The notes under the pieces are model-generated. The model ran no database searches and had not been told where the DNA came from. It saw only the letters and a list, made by a program, of their open reading frames with translations. 10,480 bases of DNA from Lachnospiraceae bacterium (lineage in GTDB: Bacteria; Bacillota; Clostridia; Lachnospirales; Lachnospiraceae). Where the stretch lies: the NCBI GenBank assembly GCA_900751995.1, contig CAADTP010000054.1, positions 1 through 10,480 on the forward strand. The letters run 5' to 3'. The first letter of the stretch is position 1. Each line of letters starts with the position of its first letter. The position numbers and the translations under genes are program-made. Positions 4,689 through 10,480 of this stretch are shown piece by piece.

Positions 4689-6686
4689 ATGTATCCTGTG
4701 TCGGATGCTTTTCTGAGGGCAGTCAGGAGTAATACAAGAAAATATTTCTGGACGGGTACGATCGTTACCAAGGGCGGAATGACGTATGAGTTCGGGGCGA
4801 AGGAGATTGTGAAGGGTTCCGGGTATATTTCCAGGCAGTGCTGCGGAAGTACGGAGATTGAACTGGGGACGGTGTATGCTGCGGAGATGGGGATCACGCT
4901 TCTGAGTGACATTGACAGGTATACGCTGGAGGATGCTCAGGTGACGCTGGTGTTTCATCTGGTGCTGGCGGATGGTTTGGTGGAAGAAGTGCCGATGGGA
5001 GTTTTTGAGGTCAGTGAGGCAAACCGTCTGGCGAAGTGCCTGGAACTGAAGGCTTATGATTTTATGCTGCGGTTTGATAAGAGTTTCAACGGATTTGAGA
5101 CTGTGGGGACTGCTTATGATTTTATTGCTTTGTGCTGTAAGCGGTGTAAAGTGGAGTTTGCGAATAAGAGGGCGGAGATTGATGCCATGCCGAATGGCGG
5201 GGTGACGATTTCTGTTTATACTGAAAATGATATTGAGACCTGTCGGGACGTGCTGTTTTATGTGGCACAGGTTCTGGGAGGTTTCTTTATTATCAACAGG
5301 GAGGGAAAAATGGAACTGAGAAAGTACGGGAAGGATCCTGTGATGAAGGTGGAGCAGAGACACCGTTTTTCTTCCAGTTTTTCGGATTTTATCACCAGGT
5401 ACACGGCGGTGAGTTCCACGAATAAGCAGACGCAGATTGTGGAGTATTATGCGCTGGATTCGGATAACGGGCTGACCATGAATCTGGGAGTGAATCCGCT
5501 TCTGCAGTTTGGGCTGGAGGAGACCAGAGAGATGCTGTGCAGGAATATCCTGACAGATCTGTCCGTGATCCGGTATGTGCCGTTTGATTCGGATACCATC
5601 GGGAACCCTGCCCTGGATCCGGGGGATGTGCTGACGTTTGCAGGAGGACAGGCGGATGAGGGACAGATCACCTGTATCACTTCCATCAGACAGAAAATCG
5701 GGGGAAAGCAGAGCCTGAAATGTGTGGGGAAGAACCCAAGGCTGGCTCAGGCGAAGTCAAGGAACGACAAGAATATTTCGGGGCTGCTGAACCAGATTGA
5801 AGACAACGCGAAGACTGGGAAGATCGGGATTCATACGTTTACCAATGCTTCCGCGCATGAGATCGGGCAGACCAGGGTGAAGCTGATCAGTATCCAGTTT
5901 GCTTCTTCTGAGGAAAACCACATGCAGTTTTTTGCGCAGGTTGTTGTGGATGTGGCTGCGGATCCGGTGGAACGGTCTGCGGAGGCTTCCGGGACTGTGG
6001 TGATTCCATTTCCGGGCGGAAGCGGCAGTGGAACTGGAAGTGGTACGGGTGGTTCTGATGGAACCGGGGAGACATCGGATGCAGGAAGTTCTGAAAATGC
6101 TGCGGCAGGGAATGAAGTTGGAAATACTTCCGGGAATGAGAATACAGGGAGTACGGATGATGTCGCTGGTGGCTCGGATTCCGGATCCGGAACCGGGAGT
6201 GGTTCGGAGGTTTCTGTGGATGTGAGCCTGCCGGTGAAGTGGCAGGAGGACGGACATGCAGTCTGCCATGTGGTCTTTGAATTTAACAATGAGGAGATTG
6301 TGGAGCATTGTCCGGTGGAGACCTGGCATTCCGGGAAACATATTTTGTCACTGTATTATCCCATTGAGAAGATCGTTGCCAATTATACGAATACGTTCAA
6401 TGTGTATCTCTGGATGGAGAATGGCAGCGGGACGGTTGATGTGGGAGACTGCATTGCTTCTGTCAGCGGACAGGCAATGGCGGCTGGGGAAGCCTGGGAC
6501 GGAAAGCTTGAGGTGGAAGATTATACCACGAGATTTGCCATTGGCGGAGGACTGGATGTGAATGGTTTCCGGGAATCGCTGTCCATGCAGATGAAGGAGA
6601 CGGTGAACAGAGGATTTGAAGCGTATTTTGCTGAGAGAGCGGGAATCAGCGGTTTCTGCAGGCCGGTAGAAATGGAGGGTGTGTGA
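4689..6686 (+). CDS. Large phage tail-tip / minor structural protein with Gly/Ser-rich linker
   Basis: This protein has 665 residues and starts MYPVSDAFLRAVRSNTRKYF. The N-terminal part (about 1-440) resembles the baseplate-hub or tail-associated structural proteins of Gram-positive siphophages: short beta strands such as YFWTGTIVTKGG, then YTENDIETCRDVLFYVAQVLGG and VEYYALDSDNG-type segments. I recall DUF5048-type annotations for such proteins but cannot confirm this. Residues 443-507 (6015-6209) are a low-complexity linker of Gly, Ser, Thr, Asn, Glu and Asp. The C-terminal domain (about 508-665) looks beta-rich (DVSLPVKWQEDGHAVCHVVF) and may be a binding module. The protein probably closes the distal tail and helps contact the cell wall. 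Its TGA overlaps the ATG of the next gene by one base, so the two are translationally coupled. Confidence 0.8.
   Translation: MYPVSDAFLRAVRSNTRKYFWTGTIVTKGGMTYEFGAKEIVKGSGYISRQCCGSTEIELGTVYAAEMGITLLSDIDRYTLEDAQVTLVFHLVLADGLVEEVPMGVFEVSEANRLAKCLELKAYDFMLRFDKSFNGFETVGTAYDFIALCCKRCKVEFANKRAEIDAMPNGGVTISVYTENDIETCRDVLFYVAQVLGGFFIINREGKMELRKYGKDPVMKVEQRHRFSSSFSDFITRYTAVSSTNKQTQIVEYYALDSDNGLTMNLGVNPLLQFGLEETREMLCRNILTDLSVIRYVPFDSDTIGNPALDPGDVLTFAGGQADEGQITCITSIRQKIGGKQSLKCVGKNPRLAQAKSRNDKNISGLLNQIEDNAKTGKIGIHTFTNASAHEIGQTRVKLISIQFASSEENHMQFFAQVVVDVAADPVERSAEASGTVVIPFPGGSGSGTGSGTGGSDGTGETSDAGSSENAAAGNEVGNTSGNENTGSTDDVAGGSDSGSGTGSGSEVSVDVSLPVKWQEDGHAVCHVVFEFNNEEIVEHCPVETWHSGKHILSLYYPIEKIVANYTNTFNVYLWMENGSGTVDVGDCIASVSGQAMAAGEAWDGKLEVEDYTTRFAIGGGLDVNGFRESLSMQMKETVNRGFEAYFAERAGISGFCRPVEMEGV
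6015..6209 (+). repeat. Low-complexity Gly/Ser/Thr/Asn/Glu linker coding region
   Basis: Sixty-five codons consist almost only of small and polar residues, with GSGSGTGSGTGG at one end and SDSGSGTGSGSE at the other. It separates two folded regions of the tail-tip protein. The DNA has many near-repeats of GGAACCGGGAGT-like units and could change length by slippage. Confidence 0.75.
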
Positions 6687-8086
6687 TGAAGTTGAAAGGT
6701 GAAATGGTCATTGAACTGACCGATACGAATACGGGTGCGGTGGAGACAGTTCAGGAGACGAACATGATCACGGAGGCAGTGAATAATATTCTGGGGCTGA
6801 ATCCCATGGGGATTTATCTGAAAGCCAGCGGGGAGTATGACAATTCTGTTTTGTGGAACGGGACGCTGCTTCCCATCTGCCCGAACATGATCGGGGGGAT
6901 CCTGCTGTTTCCGGCAGCGCTGGAAGAAAAGGCGGATCATATTTACGAGCAGGGGAAGAACCTGCCGGTGGCTTATGCTTCCAACAATGTTAATTCCGGT
7001 TCCAATGTGGCGAGGGGAAGCCTGAACCAGACGGAGAGCAAGAAACTGGACAATGGATATAAGTTTGTGTGGGAGTTTACTCCAAGTCAGGGAAACGGGA
7101 ATATTGCAGCTGTGGCACTGACCAGTGCCCTGGGCGGGCAGAATGCTTTTGGCAGTGCGGCAGGGGATGCCAGCACGTTCCTGCTTCTGAAAAAGGTGGA
7201 TATCGGGGATATCCCGAAGGCGAGGCAGATGACACTGTTTGAGGCAGTGGAGCTGGATTTTGAAAAGAACCTGCTGCATTCCATCACCTTTGGGACTTCC
7301 AGTGTGACCATTACGAAGATCCGGATCCCGGTGTTTAACATCGGGCTGAATGAGAAGCTGGATGATACCACTTATACCGTACTGGAAGAGCAGACACTGA
7401 CAACGGAAAGCTTTACGTTCCTGGGGGATTATACAAAGTACGGAGAGTTTATGGACGGGCATGACGGATACTGGTATGGATTTTCCAATGAGCCGAATTC
7501 TTCCGGGGATGCGAAGATGGTGTGGATCCGGATCTCCAAAAAGGATTATTCCTTTACGGAGGGAAGCTGGACACTGTCTAAGGCGAAGCTTTCGGAAGTG
7601 GGCACAAAGGCAAAGGACGGTTCCTATCCGGAACGGAATGTAAAATGCTGTGTGAGGAAGGGGTATCTGTATGTGCCTTCTTATGACAAGAAGGGAGTTT
7701 ATAAGATCAATACTGCAAATTCAGCGGATGTGACGCTGATCCCGCTTGGCTTTACTTCCAAAATGAAATCCCTTGGGGAGGCCGGTTCCTGTGAGGTGTA
7801 TATGACACTTCTCGGGGACATGATCGTGGCAGGGGATTTCCAGATCACGGCGGATGACAGGGTGATCAAGACGCAGGGGAGCGCAAGGTTTGAAGCCATG
7901 GCAACGCCTTTGTTCCAGTATAAGAACTTTGTGTTTATGTGGGGCGGCAGTTACGGGAAGGAGCACAGGTGTGCTTACCTTCTGACGCCTTATCTGGCAA
8001 GTATCAATAATCTTTCGTCAGCGGTGGTGAAGAATACGGACAAGACGATGAAGATCACGTATACGCTGACGGAGGAAACAATGTAG
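6686..8086 (+). CDS. Large phage tail protein, possible receptor-contact accessory
   Basis: ATG 6686 is chosen because GGAGG (6674-6678) lies 7 nt upstream. It overlaps the TGA of the tail-tip gene; GTG 6683 is too close to the ribosome site. The 466-residue protein starts MKLKGEMVIELTDTNTGAVE. Its C-terminal half has repeated short strands with aromatic and Gly turns (GHDGYWYGF, VRKGYLYVPSYDKKGVYKI, FQYKNFVFMWGGSYG) that suggest a beta-propeller-like or other repetitive beta fold. It ends NLSSAVVKNTDKTMKITYTLTEE, a tail seen in other Clostridia phage structural proteins. No signal peptide or enzymatic motif is seen. The role in tail or host contact is inferred from its position between tail tip and holin. 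Confidence 0.75.
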   Translation: MKLKGEMVIELTDTNTGAVETVQETNMITEAVNNILGLNPMGIYLKASGEYDNSVLWNGTLLPICPNMIGGILLFPAALEEKADHIYEQGKNLPVAYASNNVNSGSNVARGSLNQTESKKLDNGYKFVWEFTPSQGNGNIAAVALTSALGGQNAFGSAAGDASTFLLLKKVDIGDIPKARQMTLFEAVELDFEKNLLHSITFGTSSVTITKIRIPVFNIGLNEKLDDTTYTVLEEQTLTTESFTFLGDYTKYGEFMDGHDGYWYGFSNEPNSSGDAKMVWIRISKKDYSFTEGSWTLSKAKLSEVGTKAKDGSYPERNVKCCVRKGYLYVPSYDKKGVYKINTANSADVTLIPLGFTSKMKSLGEAGSCEVYMTLLGDMIVAGDFQITADDRVIKTQGSARFEAMATPLFQYKNFVFMWGGSYGKEHRCAYLLTPYLASINNLSSAVVKNTDKTMKITYTLTEETM

Positions 8087-8127
8087 GTCTTTCTGCCGCA
8101 AGGCATGAAGATAGAAAACTTATTTAT

Positions 8128-8158
8128 GGCAGTTCTCAGAAATGGGAGCTGCTTTTTT
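8128..8158 (+). terminator. Rho-independent terminator-like hairpin between tail and lysis genes (family copy 3)
   Basis: GGCAGTTCTCA (8128-8138) pairs with TGGGAGCTGCT (8143-8153), 11 bp with G-U pairs, around a GAAA tetraloop of GNRA type; a T run follows at 8153-8158. The holin ribosome site begins about 6 nt later. It shares loop closure and outer stem with the hairpins at 751 and 4633. Confidence 0.85.
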
Positions 8159-8178
8159 CATGGGAGGAGGATTCTGGC

Positions 8179-8595
8179 ATGAAGGAATTTTGGAACTTTA
8201 TTCAGATGGTTTTTATGGCTGTAGGCGGATGGCTGGGCTGGTTTATGGGAGGCTGTGACGGGCTTCTGTATGCTCTAATCGCTTTTGTGGTGATCGATTA
8301 CCTGACCGGGGTGATGTGTGCTTTTGCGGATCATACGCTTTCCAGTGAGGTGGGATTCCGGGGGATCTGCAGGAAGGTGCTGCTCTTTTTGCTGGTGGGA
8401 ATGGCGAATATTCTGGATGTGTCTGTGATCGGGAATGGATCCGTGCTGAGGACAGCAGTGATCTTTTTCTATATTTCCAATGAGGGTGTGAGTTTGCTGG
8501 AGAATGCAGGACATCTGGGACTGCCGATTCCGCAGAAGATGAAGGATGTGCTGGAACAGCTGCATGACAGAGGGGAAGGAAGTGATGGGGAATGA
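8179..8595 (+). CDS. Phage holin (Holin_4_1 / TcdE-like family)
   Basis: This 138-residue membrane protein starts MKEFWNFIQMVFMAVGGWLG. GGGAGGAGG (8162-8170) lies 8 nt before ATG 8179. Hydrophobic segments lie at about residues 10-25, 29-50, 66-85 and 90-102. The motif ALIAFVVIDYLTGV and the later FYISNEGVSLLENAGHLGLPIPQKMKDVLEQL are hallmarks of the Bacteriophage_holin_4 family (PF05105), which also includes Clostridioides TcdE. It makes the holes through which the endolysin crosses the membrane. The C-terminus is short and acidic. The TGA overlaps the endolysin ATG (ATGA), giving a coupled lysis cassette. The gene lies straight after a terminator-like hairpin. Confidence 0.93.
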   Translation: MKEFWNFIQMVFMAVGGWLGWFMGGCDGLLYALIAFVVIDYLTGVMCAFADHTLSSEVGFRGICRKVLLFLLVGMANILDVSVIGNGSVLRTAVIFFYISNEGVSLLENAGHLGLPIPQKMKDVLEQLHDRGEGSDGE

Positions 8596-10106
8596 GACTG
8601 ATTGAGAGTTTTCTGACAAAAAATCCCTGCTATACTGCAGGGAGAATGATTACAGTGAAGGGCCTGATGCTTCATTCGGTTGGATGTCCGCAGCCGAGGG
8701 CACAGGTCTTTCTTGATTCCTGGAATAATGCTTCTTTTGGAAGTGCCTGTGTGCATGGTTTTATTGATGGGAATGATGGAACTGTGTATCAGACACTGCC
8801 ATGGAATCACAGGGGATGGCATTGTGGTTCCGGTAGTAAGGGAAGCGGAAATAACACGCATATTGGTGTGGAGATGTATGAGCCTGCCTGTATCCGGTAT
8901 ACCAGCGGATCGGGCTTTACCTGCTCTGATCTGGAGAAGGCAAGAGCATCTGCAGTGCGGACGTATGAAGCAGCGGTGGAATTGTTTGCCATGCTTTGTA
9001 AGAAGTTTGGTCTGGATCCTCTGGCAGATGGTGTGGTGATTTCCCATAGAGAGGGACACGCAAGGGGAATTGCAACAAATCATGGAGATCCGGAGCATCT
9101 GTGGAAAGGTCTGGGACTGCCTTATACGATGTCTGGATTCAGGAAAGCTGTGAAGGCTGCTATGTCTGGGAAAGCTGGAGGGGCGCAGGCTTCTGTGTTT
9201 CTGGGGCTTTCCGATGAGAAGGCAGCTGAGCGGATTGGAGTGCTGTGTGCAGAGAATATGAAAACCAGTGGGATTCTGGCATCTGTGTCTGCGGCACAGT
9301 TTATTCTGGAATCGGGTTATGGCAGGACGGAACTGGCGCAGAAGGCAAATAACTGTTTTGGGATGAAGTGCGTGTTGTCTGGGAATACTTGGAATGGAAG
9401 TATCTGGGATGGAACCAGTAAGTACCGGAAGAAGACGCAGGAGGATGATGGAACCGGAAAGCTGTACACGGTGACTGCGGATTTCCGGAAGTATGTCTGT
9501 GTGGAGCAGTCTATTGCGGATCATTCTGCTTATCTGCTGGGCGCAATGAATGGGAAGAAAAAGAGATATGCGGGACTGGCCGGGGAGAAGGATTACCGGA
9601 AGGCTGTCCGGATCATTAAGGATGGCGGCTATGCAACGGACAGTTTTTATGTACAGAAGATCTGTGCCATCATTGAGAAGTATGGGCTGACACGGTTTGA
9701 TGGCGTGAAGGTGGAGAAAAAGGTCTGGTACCGGGTGAGAAAAGACTGGAAGGATGCTAGAAGTCAGGCAGGAGCATTTCAGGTGCTGGAAAACGCAAAG
9801 AAAAGTGCAGACGAGCATCCGGGGGTTTCGGTGTTTGATGAGAATGGAAAGGCAGTGTACAGTTCCGTGGATAAGAAGCAGGAAGAGGTGTTTCGTCCGT
9901 ATCTGGTTCGTGTGGAGATTTCGGATCTGAATATCCGGAAGAAGCCGGGAACGGATCAGGAGAAGGTTGGAAAATATACGGGTGTTGGCTGTTTTACTAT
10001 TGTTGCTGAGGCTGACGGTGTCGGAGCATCAAAGTGGGGGCTGCTGAAAGCGTATGAGAAAGAGCGGAATGGGTGGATCTCGCTGGATTTTGTGACAAGA
10101 ATATAA
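8592..10106 (+). CDS. Phage endolysin: amidase plus glucosaminidase plus SH3-like wall-binding domain
   Basis: This 504-residue protein starts at ATG 8592, overlapping the holin stop. Residues about 20-175 form an Amidase_2 / PGRP-like N-acetylmuramoyl-L-alanine amidase. Likely zinc ligands are His28 (LMLHSVG), His164 and Asp166 (ATNHGDPEHLW). Residues about 205-365 match a FlgJ/GH73-type glucosaminidase, with the probable catalytic Glu240 in AAQFILESGYGRTELA and the SIADHSAYLL segment. Residues about 377-424 hold a short YRVRKDWKDARSQAGAF...SVFDENGK unit resembling SPOR-like modules of related endolysins. Residues about 438-504 are SH3-like (DLNIRKKPG, GWISLDFVTR). No signal peptide is seen, which fits holin-dependent export. 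The enzyme should cut both the peptide-sugar and the sugar-sugar bonds of peptidoglycan. All key residues that I expect are present. Confidence 0.93.
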   Translation: MRLIESFLTKNPCYTAGRMITVKGLMLHSVGCPQPRAQVFLDSWNNASFGSACVHGFIDGNDGTVYQTLPWNHRGWHCGSGSKGSGNNTHIGVEMYEPACIRYTSGSGFTCSDLEKARASAVRTYEAAVELFAMLCKKFGLDPLADGVVISHREGHARGIATNHGDPEHLWKGLGLPYTMSGFRKAVKAAMSGKAGGAQASVFLGLSDEKAAERIGVLCAENMKTSGILASVSAAQFILESGYGRTELAQKANNCFGMKCVLSGNTWNGSIWDGTSKYRKKTQEDDGTGKLYTVTADFRKYVCVEQSIADHSAYLLGAMNGKKKRYAGLAGEKDYRKAVRIIKDGGYATDSFYVQKICAIIEKYGLTRFDGVKVEKKVWYRVRKDWKDARSQAGAFQVLENAKKSADEHPGVSVFDENGKAVYSSVDKKQEEVFRPYLVRVEISDLNIRKKPGTDQEKVGKYTGVGCFTIVAEADGVGASKWGLLKAYEKERNGWISLDFVTRI

Positions 10107-10118
10107 TAGTGAGTGATG

Positions 10119-10162
10119 AGGCTTTGCATTGCGGCGGTGGTCGTGGTGTGAAGCCTTTTTTT
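10119..10162 (+). terminator. Rho-independent terminator after the endolysin
   Basis: AGGCTTTGCA (10119-10128) pairs with TGTGAAGCCT (10147-10156), 10 bp with two G-U pairs, around an 18-nt G-rich loop; a T run follows at 10156-10162. It ends the lysis cassette. It differs from the three earlier hairpins in sequence and loop size. Confidence 0.8.
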
Positions 10163-10332
10163 GTTAGGGCAAAGCCCTGTTTGCCATTGTGGAGTTTTTC
10201 GTCGATTCGAAAAACGGAGCTTTTGGTCGCTTTCAATATAACATCCGGAATCGAGGTATCTTTTTTTTCTGCAAAATCACGAACTTTGCTCATTTATAGA
10301 TATCAGAAAAAGGAAGATACTTTGAGGAATCT
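10163..10332. other. Intergenic stretch with inverted repeats, no convincing gene
   Basis: It holds a small GGGC/GCCC hairpin (10168-10178), an 8-bp GTTTTTCG/CGAAAAAC hairpin (10194-10201 with 10208-10215), and a longer imperfect inverted repeat. In the latter, GTATCTTTTTTTTCTG at 10256-10271 faces CAGAAAAAGGAAGATAC at 10304-10320. A - strand frame from ATG 10293 is open but has no ribosome site, runs through the endolysin terminator and matches nothing I know. The A/T-rich composition differs from the phage genes, so the prophage may end near here or have been replaced by insertion-element debris. Confidence 0.45.
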
Positions 10333-10480
10333 TTACGAAAAGAAAAAAGAGAAGTTAATCTCATATATCTGCTTCTTGGCTAGTTTGGGATTAAAAGTAA
10401 CAATCCTTTTTTCTGTTATCTTGAACTTTTTAATTTTTCCTGTTTCGGAGTCCTTGAATTTATATTCAAACTCATCTACA
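10333..10480 (-). pseudogene. Transposase fragment, entering from the right edge and cut short
   Basis: Reading leftward from 10479 the frame is open for 48 codons to TAA at 10333-10335. It gives VDEFEYKFKDSETGKIKKF followed by ITEKRIVTFNPKLAKKQIYEIN. The TFNPxLAxKQxYEIN segment resembles, from memory, the middle part of IS1634-like DDE transposases common in Clostridia. In such proteins a long catalytic and C-terminal part should follow. Here the frame instead runs into NFSFFFS and stops, so the gene appears truncated or broken. The start lies outside the window. The family assignment is tentative. Confidence 0.55.

Noticed and set aside
4689..8086. Diversity-generating retroelement target in the tail genes
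   Set aside because: No reverse transcriptase or template/variable repeat pair is visible in the window, and neither protein has an adenine-rich variable C-terminal lectin-type region that I can see.
8469..9818. A 449-residue open frame on the - strand opposite holin and endolysin
   Set aside because: It lies fully opposite well-recognised genes, its product is rich in His, Arg, Ser, Pro and Cys without any motif, and it has no ribosome site. It is a shadow of the GC-biased + strand codons.
9997..10293. A 98-residue - strand frame starting MSKVRDFAEKKDTSIPDVIL
   Set aside because: It has no ribosome site, runs through the endolysin terminator into the endolysin gene, and matches no family I know. 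The first 50 residues look protein-like, so I leave a small doubt.

Overview
The window looks like part of a tailed-phage (siphovirus-type) prophage in a low- to mid-GC Gram-positive gut bacterium, most likely a Lachnospiraceae-type Clostridia host (Blautia, Dorea or Ruminococcus relatives). The host call is inference. It rests on the TP901-type tape measure, the phage holin of the TcdE/Holin_4_1 type, the amidase-plus-glucosaminidase endolysin, strong AGGAGG-type ribosome sites and the protein style. No host housekeeping gene is present to settle it.

Layout: 1-478 is the 3' part of a tnpB gene of an IS200/IS605-type element, followed at about 479-620 by its right end and probable omegaRNA scaffold. 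A short stretch without a recognisable gene (621-830) carries two tandem terminators. Next comes the tail module, all on the + strand: a tape measure reading frame (844-3666) broken by two in-frame stops (TAG 1201-1203, TAA 2155-2157), a small tail protein (3668-4030), a low-GC TmrB-like P-loop ATPase/kinase cargo gene (4079-4597) with its own promoter, a large tail-tip protein with a Gly/Ser-rich linker (4689-6686), and a second large tail protein (6686-8086). The lysis pair follows: holin (8179-8595) and a two-enzyme endolysin (8592-10106), closed by a terminator at 10119-10162. At the right edge a broken transposase fragment lies on the - strand (10333-10479).

How the genes work together: the tape measure sets tail length. 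The small protein and the tail-tip protein should build the distal tail and adsorption apparatus, with the next protein as a probable tail or receptor-contact accessory. Holin and endolysin release the particles. The tnpB insertion and the two stops suggest that the tail module may be decaying, although every gene after the tape measure is intact.

The least expected structure is a family of three look-alike intergenic hairpins (751-782, 4633-4665, 8128-8158). Each has an 11-bp stem with covarying base pairs, an identical TCA/TGG loop closure and a GCTTTTTT tail, and each sits just before the ribosome site of a structural or lysis gene. The cargo gene appears to have entered exactly at one of them, between two copies of AGCATCA.
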